Positions 7,344-16,519 are shown, counted from the first letter of the stretch. The stretch: DNA of 61,410 nucleotides from an uncultured Roseburia sp. (GCA_947383215.1 CANDCP010000002.1:71568-132977); one strand, 5' to 3'. Notes: generated by a model from the sequence alone, not told the origin. A program made the numbers and translations.

Positions 7344-9263
7344 ATGCCATCAACATTTTTTGGATTGAATATCGCGTATACGGCGGTGGTATCGGCGCAG
7401 GCCGGGACGAATACGACGGCGAATAATATAGCGAATGTGAGGACTGCCGGTTACAGCAGGCAGGTGGCCAATACGCAGGCGGCGGATGCGATACGGGTGA
7501 ATACGAAATACGGAACAATGGGAGCGGGCGTTGTCACGACGAGCGTCACAAGACTTCGCGACGCTTACTATGATACGAAATATTGGAGAAATCAGTCTGA
7601 CGTCGGCCTTTATGAAAAGCGCCTTTATTATCTGGAACAGATAGAAAATGTTTACGACGACGATGAGGGGAACACAGGGTTTGTCACAATATTCGGGAAA
7701 ATGTTCAATGCGCTCGATACGTTAAAGGGGAATGCCGGAGACTCTAATGTCAGAAATCAGTTTATCAGCAGCGCGCAGAATCTGACGAATTATTTTAACG
7801 GCGTGTCGACACAGCTGAAGAATATGCAGAGCGATATTAATAATGAGATTAAATCTACGGTTGACAGTCTGAATGCGATCGCGCAGAAGATAGCGCTTTT
7901 AAATAAACAGATCAATTCTATCGAGATACAGGGCGGGCACGCCAACGAGCTCCGCGACGAGAGAGATCTTCTGGTGGACGACTTGTCCGAGATTGTTCCG
8001 GTCGAGGTGGAAGAGCATCTGGTTGCGAACAGCAATTATCCTGAGAGCTATACGGGAGCGACAAATTATAAAATTAAAGTAAACGGACAGCTGCTTGTGG
8101 ATACGTTCGATTATCATACGATTGCCTATACGGCGAGAGAAAATAAGATAAATCAGACGGATGTGGACGGACTTTTTGACCTTACATGGGCGGATACGGG
8201 AGTTACCTTTAATCCGACGACGTTAGCGATGTCGGGGAGCTTAAAGGCGCTTATGGAGATGCGCGACGGGAACAATAAGAGCGCGTTCCGCGGAGATGTA
8301 GCGACCGGCGATGCGGCGTACGGGACGGAGGTTGTCGACGGCAGAAATGTGACGACGATTACGATCGAGAATCCGTCGGTGACGGATGTCAGAGATCTTC
8401 ATATCGCGCAGGAGGGAACGCTTACCATCCGCAACAATAAGTACGACTATTCTGATTTCAAGATAACGAAAACGCCGGCGGTAGATGAGAATAACCAGCC
8501 GATACTGGATGAAGATAATAATCCTACTTACACTTACAGCTATACATTTACTCTGGAGCGGGAATTAAGTCCGCTCGAAAAGGGAAAGCTTGCGGGAAGA
8601 GAGGCCATGATTGGAATGAGCATCGATGCGATGGGTGTTCCGTATTATATGGCTCAGATGAGCGAATTTATCAGGTCGTTTGCCGAGTCCTTTAACCGGC
8701 TCCAGCAGGGAACGGAGGATAATCCGGGCGTGGATTTGAACGGCAACGAGATGGGCGTGTTCTTTGTCGCGGACAATAAGGTTGACGGATCGGAATTTGA
8801 TTTTAAGGATACCGATATTTCTGCCTATGCCAACACGTATTATCAGCTCACTGCAGAGACGTTTGCAGTCGCGGACGCGAGCGTGAAGGATCCGACAAGA
8901 ATATCCACGATGTCAAAGAACAATTATACGGCTGGAAAAGACGTAGATGCGTATGATATTGCGGACGCCATATTGAAGCTTCAGACGGATACGACAATAT
9001 ACAGGGGATGTTCGGCGAGCGATTTCTTACAGTGCCTTTTGTCGGACGTCACAGTGGATACGAATGAGGCTGAGCTTTTTGCGGAGAATTTTCAGAATAT
9101 TCGAGCGGTGATTGACAAACAGCGTCAGTCCGTAAGCGGAGTGGATGAGGATGAAGAGGCGCTGGAGATGGAGAAATTCCGTTATTCATACAATCTGGCC
9201 TCGAAAATGATGTCTGTTATGGCGCAGATGTATGATAAGCTGATTAATGAGACGGGCGTATAA
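7344..9263 (+). CDS. flgK: Flagellar hook-associated protein FlgK, second copy
   Basis: 639 aa. The same ends as its neighbour but clearly diverged: NTTANNIANVRTAGYSRQV near the N-terminus, and VSGVDEDEEALEMEKFRYSY near the C-terminus. It is 65 residues longer, the extra length lying in the central domain. Preceded by GGAGGTG and followed 12 bp later by flgL, so it is surely cotranscribed with both. The order FlgK-FlgK-FlgL suggests a three-protein junction, or two alternative first-junction proteins. The separation from copy one looks old, because little identity remains outside the ends. Confidence 0.9.
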   Translation: MPSTFFGLNIAYTAVVSAQAGTNTTANNIANVRTAGYSRQVANTQAADAIRVNTKYGTMGAGVVTTSVTRLRDAYYDTKYWRNQSDVGLYEKRLYYLEQIENVYDDDEGNTGFVTIFGKMFNALDTLKGNAGDSNVRNQFISSAQNLTNYFNGVSTQLKNMQSDINNEIKSTVDSLNAIAQKIALLNKQINSIEIQGGHANELRDERDLLVDDLSEIVPVEVEEHLVANSNYPESYTGATNYKIKVNGQLLVDTFDYHTIAYTARENKINQTDVDGLFDLTWADTGVTFNPTTLAMSGSLKALMEMRDGNNKSAFRGDVATGDAAYGTEVVDGRNVTTITIENPSVTDVRDLHIAQEGTLTIRNNKYDYSDFKITKTPAVDENNQPILDEDNNPTYTYSYTFTLERELSPLEKGKLAGREAMIGMSIDAMGVPYYMAQMSEFIRSFAESFNRLQQGTEDNPGVDLNGNEMGVFFVADNKVDGSEFDFKDTDISAYANTYYQLTAETFAVADASVKDPTRISTMSKNNYTAGKDVDAYDIADAILKLQTDTTIYRGCSASDFLQCLLSDVTVDTNEAELFAENFQNIRAVIDKQRQSVSGVDEDEEALEMEKFRYSYNLASKMMSVMAQMYDKLINETGV

Positions 9264-9275
9264 GGAGGAACGGCA

Positions 9276-10895
9276 ATGCGTATCACAAATAATATGATTA
9301 TGAAGAATACAAAGGTAAATATCAACAGCAATAAGGTGGGCGTGGACACGTTGAATACCCAGATGACGACGCAGAAGAAAATTGACAGGCCGTCGGACGA
9401 CCCGGTTATTGCGATCCGTGCATTGAGACTGCGCAGCAGCCTGAGTCAGATTAATCAGTATTATGAGAGAAATATTCCCGATGCGGAATCATGGCTGGAG
9501 GTAACGGAGACGGCGCTTACGAATATGCGGAAGGTATTGACGGATATTCATACACAGTGCGTCAACGGCGCGAACGACACGCTTACGGCCGAGGATCGGA
9601 ATATCATTTTAAATCAGCTTCAGTCTCTGGCCGAGCAGGTGTATTCGGAGGGAAATGCGGATTATGCCGGGAGAACCGTATTTACGGGCTATAAGACAAA
9701 TACAACGCTGACATTTCCGTCAAGAGAGGCGGATACGAAATACGAGATTAACGAGTATCTTCCGGCGGATGCCGTGCAGGAACACAAGTATTCTTATGGG
9801 GGGCTGAGCACGCCTACCTACACGGAGCTGACGGATGCGATCACAAATAATGAGACGCCGGACGATCCGGGAATGGCGACGGTAAAGCGTGTGCGTCTGG
9901 CATACGATAATCTGTCGGAGTTAAACAGCGGAGCGTTCTCCTATTCCAAAGAAGCCGCCGACGGAAGCAATGTGATGACAACCGTGTATTTTAAGGGCGA
10001 TAATGCCGGAAACAGGGTGACAGTGACAACCTCTCCGGACGGGACGACTACGACGACCGGTACCGTGAATTCCGGCTTTACATACCGCGAGATGACGACC
10101 GAGCAGCTGGAGACAATGAAATATGCGGTGGGAGAGGACGACATTATCTATAACAAAGATACGGGCGAGCTGCTGTTGGGCGACAATGTGGCAAAGGAGA
10201 TTAACTCGAACAGCGCGCGCATCGATGTAAATTATAATAAGACAGGTTTTTCAAAGGGCGATTTAAAGCCGGAAAATTATTTTGACTGCAAAAATATCAC
10301 AGATGAAGATAATCCGATTGAATATAAGAATTACGATGAAGACCATGTATTTATGCCGCAGGAAATTAATTATACGGTCGCGATCAACCAGACGCTCACG
10401 GTTAATACCGTGGCAAATAACGTGTTTAGTTCTACGATCGGCAGAGACGTAGAGGAACTGGTGACGGCTGTGAAAGCGGCGATCACAGCGAACGATACGG
10501 TGTCGGATATAAAAAATATGATGAAGCAGGAACAGTATTCTTCCGACGAGATGCAGGCAAAGTTAAAAGAGTATCTGGCCGCGGCGGAGCGGCAGGCGGA
10601 TTATGCCGACGATTATATGCAGAAATTATACAGTAAGGGCATTACTTCATTCTCAAATTATATGGAGAAGGTAAACAATGCGATTACCGAAGTGGGAAAC
10701 AGGGGCGACCGGCTGGCGGTGATCAAGAGCCGTATGTCGAATCAGCAGCTTACGGTGAAGGATTTGAAATCAACAAATGAGGATAAGGAGTTATCTGATA
10801 TTGTGATCGATTATACCGCCGCGTATACGGCGTACCAGGCTTCGCTGCAGGCAGCCGCGAAACTGCAAAAGCAGACGCTGCTGGATTATTTATAG
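9276..10895 (+). CDS. flgL: Flagellar hook-associated protein 3 (FlgL)
   Basis: 539 aa, longer than the ~300 aa of classical FlgL; many clostridial versions carry a large central insert. Flagellin-like N-terminus (MRITNNMIMKNTKVNINSN, then KKIDRPSDDPVIAIRALRLR) and C-terminus (IDYTAAYTAYQASLQAAAKL). The insert at roughly residues 150-400 is rich in Thr, Asn and Asp. FlgL is the second junction protein and the seat for the filament. Strong RBS AAGGAGG; fliW follows 9 bp downstream. Confidence 0.9.
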   Translation: MRITNNMIMKNTKVNINSNKVGVDTLNTQMTTQKKIDRPSDDPVIAIRALRLRSSLSQINQYYERNIPDAESWLEVTETALTNMRKVLTDIHTQCVNGANDTLTAEDRNIILNQLQSLAEQVYSEGNADYAGRTVFTGYKTNTTLTFPSREADTKYEINEYLPADAVQEHKYSYGGLSTPTYTELTDAITNNETPDDPGMATVKRVRLAYDNLSELNSGAFSYSKEAADGSNVMTTVYFKGDNAGNRVTVTTSPDGTTTTTGTVNSGFTYREMTTEQLETMKYAVGEDDIIYNKDTGELLLGDNVAKEINSNSARIDVNYNKTGFSKGDLKPENYFDCKNITDEDNPIEYKNYDEDHVFMPQEINYTVAINQTLTVNTVANNVFSSTIGRDVEELVTAVKAAITANDTVSDIKNMMKQEQYSSDEMQAKLKEYLAAAERQADYADDYMQKLYSKGITSFSNYMEKVNNAITEVGNRGDRLAVIKSRMSNQQLTVKDLKSTNEDKELSDIVIDYTAAYTAYQASLQAAAKLQKQTLLDYL

Positions 10896-10904
10896 GAGGA
10901 TGCG

Positions 10905-11366
10905 ATGAGGGCAAAAACCAGATTTTTCGGGGAAATAGAGATAAGTGACGATAAGATCATAAATTTTGAGCAGGGAATTATCGGATTTCCGGATTCTCAT
11001 AATTATACGCTACTTTATGACAGCGAGAAAGGCGACGACAGCGTGATTTCCTGGCTGCAGTCTTTGGATGAACCAAAGCTTGCGTTTCCTGTTATAGATC
11101 CGCTTAAAGTTTGTCCGGATTATGACCCGAGAATTGACGAGGAGCTGCTGCAGCCGCTGGGCGAGCTGACGGAGGACAATTTGCTGGTGCTTGTGACAAT
11201 CACGGTGCCGTCGAATGTGGAAGAGATGACGATTAATCTGAAGGCGCCGATTATCATCAATGCGGATTTAAAGAAGGCAAGCCAGTTGATTATAGAGGAC
11301 GATTTGCCGGTGCGGTTTAAAATATACGATATTTTAAAAGAGGCAAAAGAGAAGGCGGGTGAATAG
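10905..11366 (+). CDS. fliW: FliW, flagellin-sensing CsrA antagonist
   Basis: 153 aa, the standard FliW length. Typical features are the opening RFFGEIEISDDKIINFEQGI, then IGFPDSHNYTLLY, and a LLVLVTITVPS strand. In Bacillus, FliW is held by unexported flagellin; when flagellin leaves the cell, FliW is freed to bind CsrA and lift repression of the flagellin mRNA. The csrA gene starts 2 bp after its stop, and the target leader lies 4 kb downstream in this window. Confidence 0.95.
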   Translation: MRAKTRFFGEIEISDDKIINFEQGIIGFPDSHNYTLLYDSEKGDDSVISWLQSLDEPKLAFPVIDPLKVCPDYDPRIDEELLQPLGELTEDNLLVLVTITVPSNVEEMTINLKAPIIINADLKKASQLIIEDDLPVRFKIYDILKEAKEKAGE

Positions 11367-11368
11367 AT

Positions 11369-11584
11369 ATGCTGGCATTGACAAGAAAAAAGGGAGAATC
11401 CCTGGTAATCAATAATAATATAGAAATCACTATTTTGGAGATTCGCGGGGATCAGATAAAGCTCGGCATATCCGCACCAAAGGAGGTACCGGTGTACCGT
11501 AAGGAAGTCTTTATACAGATACAAAAGGAAAATGAATCTTCGCTCTCGGCGGAGGGGCTTCAGGCGTTGAAAAAATTGCTTTAA
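11369..11584 (+). CDS. csrA: CsrA, translational repressor
   Basis: 71 aa. The family signature is complete: MLALTRKKGESLVINNNIEI, then IRGDQIKLGISAPKEVPVYR. CsrA is a dimeric RNA-binding protein that recognises GGA in hairpin loops and covers Shine-Dalgarno sequences. Immediately behind fliW, as in Bacillus, with translational coupling likely. The flagellin leader (15476-15508) carries two fitting sites. Confidence 0.96.
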   Translation: MLALTRKKGESLVINNNIEITILEIRGDQIKLGISAPKEVPVYRKEVFIQIQKENESSLSAEGLQALKKLL

Positions 11585-11587
11585 ATC

Positions 11588-11614
11588 TAAAGTATCTGTT
11601 AAAAAAACCGATAT
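11588..11614 (+). promoter_or_regulatory. Sigma-D promoter for flaG-fliD-fliS
   Basis: TAAA (11588-11591), 15 nt, ACCGATAT (11607-11614), four bases after the csrA stop and 47 bp before flaG. Nearly perfect match to the sigma-D consensus. Confidence 0.82.
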
Positions 11615-11661
11615 AAAGAGTAGAAGGCGAATAAATTTGAGCATCACACGGAGGTGGTAAT

Positions 11662-12069
11662 GTGGTTATTGAATCAGTAACGGGAGCAGCAAAGGCATAT
11701 CAGGGAAGTGTGCCGGCAGCCGAGCCGAAAAGTGAGCCTGAAATAGACGTGGTGACGGTGGAAATGCCGGAACAGCAGGCGCGCATGAAGTCGGGACACG
11801 AGAATGAAAATGCTGCTTCAATGGAACAAAGAGAACAGGAAGCGGCGAAACAAAACGGACAGATCCGTAAGGCGGTTGAAGACATTAACAAGAACAATCC
11901 GCAGACGGAAGCGATTTTCGGTATTCATGACGGGACAAATCGCGTGACAATTAAGATTGTAGATAAGCAGTCAAAAAAGGTTATCAAAGAATATCCGCCG
12001 GAAAAGACGCTCGATATGATCGAGAAGGTCTGGGAGATGGCCGGAATCATGGTAGATGAGAAGCGATAG
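11662..12069 (+). CDS. flaG: FlaG family flagellar protein
   Basis: 135 aa, GTG start with GGAGGTGG upstream. The C-terminal half is the FlaG domain: IFGIHDGTNRVTIKIVDKQS, then KVIKEYPPEKTLDMIEKVWE, ending in GIMVDEKR. The N-terminal half is acidic, Gln-rich and probably disordered. FlaG proteins influence filament length; the mechanism is not settled. It heads the unit flaG-fliD-fliS and is 11 bp from fliD. Confidence 0.9.
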   Translation: MVIESVTGAAKAYQGSVPAAEPKSEPEIDVVTVEMPEQQARMKSGHENENAASMEQREQEAAKQNGQIRKAVEDINKNNPQTEAIFGIHDGTNRVTIKIVDKQSKKVIKEYPPEKTLDMIEKVWEMAGIMVDEKR

Positions 12070-12080
12070 GAGGTAAAAAT

Positions 12081-14405
12081 ATGCCGATTAGAATAACAGG
12101 TATGAATTCCGGGCTGGATACGGAGGCGATTGTAACACAGCTTGTATCTGCATACAGCGTGAAAAAAGACAAATATGTGAAGGCGCAGACAAAGCTTTCC
12201 TGGAAGCAGGACGCGTGGAAGGCCCTGAATACGAAGATTCATTCGTTTTACAAGAGTCTGGATAACATGCGTTTTTCTACAAACTATAATTTGAAGAGCG
12301 TAAATCTGTCGGACGACAGCAAGGTGAGGGTTTCGGCTTCTGCGGGCGCGATGAACGGGACGCAGACGATGGAAGTGGACAAAATAGCGAAGTCGGGCTA
12401 TCTGACCGGCGGAAAAATAAAAAAGGGCGCCACAGCCAATTCTACGCTTGCGGATTTGGGATTTAGCGGCGACGGAGTGATCGCGGTGAAGGTCGGCTCG
12501 TCGACGAAGAACATTAAAGTGAATTCAAGTACGAAAATAAGCGATTTTGTGAGCAGCTTAAACGGAGCCGGGGTTACGGCCAGCTTTGATTCGAAAAACG
12601 GACGTATTTTCGTGGCTTCCAAAAAGACGGGAATTGAAAATGATTTCTCGCTTACCGCGGGTAATGCCGGAGGCATGGAAGCGTTAAGCGCACTCGGACT
12701 GAACGCGAAGGGTTCCAGCGCGGATATGGCCGCATACGAAGAGTTCGCCGCATACGCGAAGGGAATTGACGCCGGCGGCAATGTGGTGGATTATTTCCAG
12801 AAAAATGCGGACGGAACCCTGAAAAAGGATACGAACGGCAATTATTTGACCGTTGCCGGAGTGACGTATGACCAGACTGAGACAGAGAATAATATTGCGA
12901 ATATCAAAAGCGACGCATGGACAAAAGCAGAAGAAAATGAAAAGCTGAAGAAGCAGCTTGCATATGCGGGCGCGTACGCGGGAGTGGAAGATATTAAGGC
13001 GAAGTTCGGCGCGAGCTCGGAAGCGGCGAATTGGGATACGTTTACAAAGCTTTTGGGTCTTGCAGACGCATCGTCCGTATATGTAGGAGCGGACGGAACG
13101 ACGTACGAGGCGGACAAAATCAAGACAAATGAGGACGGCAGCTATACATATACTGCAGAAGACGGAACGGAAACAAATTTTGAAAAAAGCGAGCTTACTC
13201 ACGGCGCGGTTCGGCTTGCAGAACTTGAAGTTGCGGCAGGCATTGCGGTGAAGCAGACAAACGAAGACGGTTCCACGAATTATATCGTCGATGCGGGAAA
13301 AGTTAATCAGTTAAAGAAGGATCTTCATACGGTAGAAGTATATGAGGCCGATCCGGCGAATGCCGCAGAGGTAACGCAGATTCAGACCGCTTACGGCGAC
13401 GGCTCTCTGGACGGTCTTAAGAGCGGCTGGAGCGACACGATAAAAGAAAACCAGGCGTTTATTGATAAGCACGCATTGCTGCTGAGTGATACGGAATCAG
13501 CAGAATACCTGGCGGGAAGGGTAGACGCCGCAAGAGAGGCGCTTTTGAATCCGTCTTACAGCGAGGGCGCGAGTAAAGTAAACGCGCAGGATGCGGTGAT
13601 TATATTAAACGGGGCGGAGTACACCTCAAGCTCCAATGAGATTGAAGTAAACGGATTGACGATCACGGCAATCGGCGAGACAAACGGCGAAGTTTCTCTT
13701 TCGGTTGACAATGATGTGTCCGGCCTGTATGATAAGGTTAAAAAATTCCTGAGCAGTTACAATGAACTGATCAATGAAATGACGTCGCTGTTCAACGCTG
13801 AATCGGCGAAGGGCTATGAGCCGCTGACAGACGAAGAAAAAGAGGCGATGAATGAGAAAGACATCGAGAAGTGGGAGGACAAAATAAAAGGTTCCCTGCT
13901 TCGCCGCGACGATACGTTGAGCGGTGTCCTGAATGCGATGACAGCCGCTATGTCAAAGCAGTTCAACATTAACGGAAAGAATTACAGCCTGGCTTCATTC
14001 GGTATTTCCACGCTTGGATATCTGAACGCGGAAAAGAATGAGCATTATGCGTTCCACATTGACGGCGACCAGGAAGATACGGCGACTGCCGCTAAGGCGG
14101 ATAAATTGATGGAAGCGTTGAAGAAAGATCCGGATTCGGTCGTGCAGTTTATGCAGCAGTTGACGGACGGTTTGTATAAGGCGATTGATAAAAAGATGAA
14201 ATCCACGTCAATGAAGAGTATTTACAATGTGTATAACGACAAGGAGATGGCATCTGAATACAGCGATTATACAAATACGATCATTAAGTGGGAAGATAAG
14301 CTGGCTGCCATGGAGGACTCTTATTATAAGAAGTTTGCCGCTATGGAGACGGCGCTTGCAAAACTGCAAAGCCAGCAGTCCGCGCTTGGAAATCTGTTCG
14401 CTTAA
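12081..14405 (+). CDS. fliD: Filament cap protein FliD (HAP2)
   Basis: 774 aa, far longer than the ~470 aa of enteric FliD. N-terminus MPIRITGMNSGLDTEAIVTQ is the classic FliD start, followed by the coiled region and a flagellin-IN-like segment (ASAGAMNGTQTMEVDKIAKS). The C-terminus has SGLYDKVKKFLSSYNELINE and a terminal coil through KLQSQQSALGNLFA. The extra length is an Ala/Asp/Thr-rich insert at about residues 210-500, which would lie on the outer face of the cap. The cap folds flagellin at the growing tip. fliS follows. Confidence 0.93.
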   Translation: MPIRITGMNSGLDTEAIVTQLVSAYSVKKDKYVKAQTKLSWKQDAWKALNTKIHSFYKSLDNMRFSTNYNLKSVNLSDDSKVRVSASAGAMNGTQTMEVDKIAKSGYLTGGKIKKGATANSTLADLGFSGDGVIAVKVGSSTKNIKVNSSTKISDFVSSLNGAGVTASFDSKNGRIFVASKKTGIENDFSLTAGNAGGMEALSALGLNAKGSSADMAAYEEFAAYAKGIDAGGNVVDYFQKNADGTLKKDTNGNYLTVAGVTYDQTETENNIANIKSDAWTKAEENEKLKKQLAYAGAYAGVEDIKAKFGASSEAANWDTFTKLLGLADASSVYVGADGTTYEADKIKTNEDGSYTYTAEDGTETNFEKSELTHGAVRLAELEVAAGIAVKQTNEDGSTNYIVDAGKVNQLKKDLHTVEVYEADPANAAEVTQIQTAYGDGSLDGLKSGWSDTIKENQAFIDKHALLLSDTESAEYLAGRVDAAREALLNPSYSEGASKVNAQDAVIILNGAEYTSSSNEIEVNGLTITAIGETNGEVSLSVDNDVSGLYDKVKKFLSSYNELINEMTSLFNAESAKGYEPLTDEEKEAMNEKDIEKWEDKIKGSLLRRDDTLSGVLNAMTAAMSKQFNINGKNYSLASFGISTLGYLNAEKNEHYAFHIDGDQEDTATAAKADKLMEALKKDPDSVVQFMQQLTDGLYKAIDKKMKSTSMKSIYNVYNDKEMASEYSDYTNTIIKWEDKLAAMEDSYYKKFAAMETALAKLQSQQSALGNLFA

Positions 14406-14447
14406 TGATGGATAAAAAGAATCTGATGAATAACAGGGAGGTGTATC

Positions 14448-14849
14448 ATGATTCATAACAATGGCTATGCAGCTTATGCAAATAATAAGATTATGACAGC
14501 ATCGCCGGCGGAGCTTACACTGATGTTGTATGAGGGTGCGATCAAGTTCTGTAATATTGCGATTATGGCAATTGAGGAGAACAGCATCGAAAAGGCGAAC
14601 AATAATATTCAGAAAGTGGAGAATATTATCACGGAGTTTCAGGCGACTTTAAACCATAAATATCCCATTGCCCGTGAGTTTGATAATGTATACAATTATC
14701 TTCAGAGAAGACTGACGGAAGCAAATATGAAAAAAGACAAAGATATTTTGGAAGAGGTGCTGGGACATCTGCGCATTTTGCGGGACACATGGAAAGAAGT
14801 TATGCAGAAGGCGCCGCATTCGCAGGAGCAGAATGTTTCCATTTCATAA
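14448..14849 (+). CDS. fliS: Flagellin export chaperone FliS
   Basis: 133 aa, standard FliS length. The N-terminus YAAYANNKIMTASPAELTLM contains the family core (ASPxELxLMLYEGA). FliS binds the C-terminal helix of flagellin and stops it polymerising in the cytoplasm; in Bacillus the FliS-flagellin complex also binds FliW. GGGAGG precedes the ATG. The next gene begins 21 bp downstream. Confidence 0.94.
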   Translation: MIHNNGYAAYANNKIMTASPAELTLMLYEGAIKFCNIAIMAIEENSIEKANNNIQKVENIITEFQATLNHKYPIAREFDNVYNYLQRRLTEANMKKDKDILEEVLGHLRILRDTWKEVMQKAPHSQEQNVSIS

Positions 14850-14870
14850 GAGATGGGGAAAGGATATCAG

Positions 14871-15347
14871 GTGGAAGCAGAATATATAAGTATCATGATA
14901 CAAAGCCTGGAAAAGAAACTGCGGGTTTTAGAGCAAATTCGAAGATTGAATGATCTGCAAAAGCGTCAACTGAAAGACCCAAATCTGGATCCGGATGATT
15001 TTGAGGAGAATATTAACAGTAAGGGGGAGCTGATTGAACAGCTGAATCTTTTAGACAGCGGTTTTGAGCGCGTGTATGAGAGAGTCCGCGAAGAGCTGAA
15101 TAATGACCGCAGCAAATATGCGCCGCAGATTGCCAGGATGCAGGAGCTGATTCGGAAGATTATGGCGTGCGGCAATGAGATTGGCGCGCAGGAAGAGCGG
15201 AATAAGCAGCAAGCGCAGGCGAAGTTTGACGACGTCCGCAAACAGGTAAAGAATGTCAGGGACAGCCAGAAGGCGGTCCGGCAGTATTACAGCAGTATGA
15301 TGAAGAACACGGAAAACAGTCCGCAGTTCATTGATAATAAAAAGTAA
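14871..15347 (+). CDS. FliT/FlgN-like flagellar chaperone
   Basis: About 158 aa, nearly all helix, heavily charged (long Glu/Lys/Arg/Gln heptads, no membrane segment). The position after fliS fits fliT in Firmicutes, and the helical pattern resembles FlgN/FliT chaperones; identity at motif level is weak, so I leave the symbol blank. I prefer GTG at 14871, which has GGGGAAAGGA 6 nt upstream, over ATG at 14853, whose upstream region (TTTCATAAG) has no usable site. An AT-only hairpin (15339-15361) follows the stop. Confidence 0.7.
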   Translation: MEAEYISIMIQSLEKKLRVLEQIRRLNDLQKRQLKDPNLDPDDFEENINSKGELIEQLNLLDSGFERVYERVREELNNDRSKYAPQIARMQELIRKIMACGNEIGAQEERNKQQAQAKFDDVRKQVKNVRDSQKAVRQYYSSMMKNTENSPQFIDNKK

Positions 15348-15365
15348 TTTTTTTACTTTTTACTA

Positions 15366-15392
15366 TAAAGTATCGAGGCGAAAGTCCGATAT
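15366..15392 (+). promoter_or_regulatory. Sigma-D promoter for flagellin
   Basis: TAAA (15366-15369), 15 nt, TCCGATAT (15385-15392). Nearly perfect sigma-D match, 124 bp before the flagellin start, which leaves a leader of roughly 115 nt. Confidence 0.85.
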
Positions 15393-15475
15393 ATATAACA
15401 AGTAAACAAAGTGTTACTTGGTGAACCGCCCTCAAAACGTACGGTTGAGAGTGGTCACACTAACAAAACAAAATC

Positions 15476-15508
15476 TGCAGCATGGACGCTGCAAAATATT
15501 CAAGGAGG
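15476..15508 (+). promoter_or_regulatory. CsrA-binding leader of flagellin mRNA
   Basis: A 6-bp hairpin, TGCAGC (15476-15481) with GCTGCA (15488-15493), presents the loop ATGGAC, the preferred CsrA target (GGA in a loop). The second GGA is the Shine-Dalgarno AAGGAGG (15502-15508), 8 nt before the ATG at 15517. This copies the two-site arrangement known for the Bacillus hag leader. An upstream imperfect hairpin lies at about 15425-15460 (ACCGCCCTCAA against TTGAGAGTGGT). Confidence 0.7.
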
Positions 15509-15516
15509 AATATATT

Positions 15517-16479
15517 ATGGTAGTACAGCACAATTTACAGGCAATGAACTCTAACAGACAGTTAGGTATCGTAACAGGTTCACAGGGAAAATCAACAGAG
15601 AAGTTATCTTCCGGTTACAGAATCAACCGTGCAGCAGATGATGCAGCAGGACTTTCCATTTCCGAGAAGATGAGAAGCCAGATCAGAGGCTTAAAGAAAG
15701 CTTCTTCTAACGCACAGGATGGTATTTCCTTAATTCAGACAGCTGAAGGTGCATTGAACGAGACTCATTCTATCTTACAGCGTATGAACGAGCTGGCTAC
15801 ACAGGCAGCTAACGACACAAATACAACGGCTGATAGAAACGCTATCCAGTCTGAGATGAACCAGTTGGCATCTGAGATCAACAGAATCCAGTCTACAACA
15901 CAGTTCAATACGCAGAACCTGTTAGATGGAAACTTCACAGGAAAGAACCTTCAGGTTGGTTCCTTAAGCGGACAGACAATTCAGATTTCTATTACATCTA
16001 TGTCTGCAGGCGCTTTGTTCGGAGCTGGAAGTGCAACATCTGTTGCTACATTGAACACAACTTTGAAAGTTGGTTCTACAACAATTAAAAACAGCGGTTC
16101 TGTTAGCGCAGCAAACGGAACGACAGTTATCAAGAGCGTTAGCTCAACTGTTACCACAACGACACCTATCTACAATGCGATCAACGTATCCACATTCAGC
16201 GCTGCTGGTGCTGCAATGTCATATGTTCAGGCAGCTATCGAGAAAGTATCTGCTATGAGATCTACTCTCGGTTCTGTACAGAACAGATTAGAGCATACAA
16301 TTGCCAACCTGGATACGACAGCAGAGAATACACAGGCTGCTGAGTCCCAGATTCGTGATACAGATATGGCTGAAGAAATGGTTGACTACACGAAGAATCA
16401 GATCCTTGCACAGGCTGGACAGTCTATGCTTGCACAGGCAAATCAGTCAACACAGGGTGTATTGTCCTTACTTGGTTAA
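15517..16479 (+). CDS. hag: Flagellin
   Basis: 320 aa. N-terminus MVVQHNLQAMNSNRQLGIVT then KLSSGYRINRAADDAAGLSI; C-terminus ends ANQSTQGVLSLLG. Only about 100 residues separate the conserved D0/D1 ends, so the surface domain is small; it is packed with Ser and Thr (GSVSAANGTTVIKSVSSTVT), suitable for O-glycosylation. LQRMNEL at residues 87-93 keeps the core of the TLR5-recognised helix. Codon choice differs from the neighbouring genes (fewer GCG/ACG, more GCA/ACA), typical of very high expression. The start at 15517 is fixed by AAGGAGG; the open frame to 15418 is untranslated leader. Confidence 0.96.
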   Translation: MVVQHNLQAMNSNRQLGIVTGSQGKSTEKLSSGYRINRAADDAAGLSISEKMRSQIRGLKKASSNAQDGISLIQTAEGALNETHSILQRMNELATQAANDTNTTADRNAIQSEMNQLASEINRIQSTTQFNTQNLLDGNFTGKNLQVGSLSGQTIQISITSMSAGALFGAGSATSVATLNTTLKVGSTTIKNSGSVSAANGTTVIKSVSSTVTTTTPIYNAINVSTFSAAGAAMSYVQAAIEKVSAMRSTLGSVQNRLEHTIANLDTTAENTQAAESQIRDTDMAEEMVDYTKNQILAQAGQSMLAQANQSTQGVLSLLG

Positions 16480-16519
16480 TCATTATTCAAAAAGTAAAAC
16501 TTTATACATGTCAACAGAG

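Noticed and set aside
15421-15465. Resemblance of the flagellin leader (CGTACGGTT flanked by GAACCGCC) to group II intron 3' sequence
   Set aside because: No domain V, no intron ORF and no boundaries; it is better explained as a leader hairpin.
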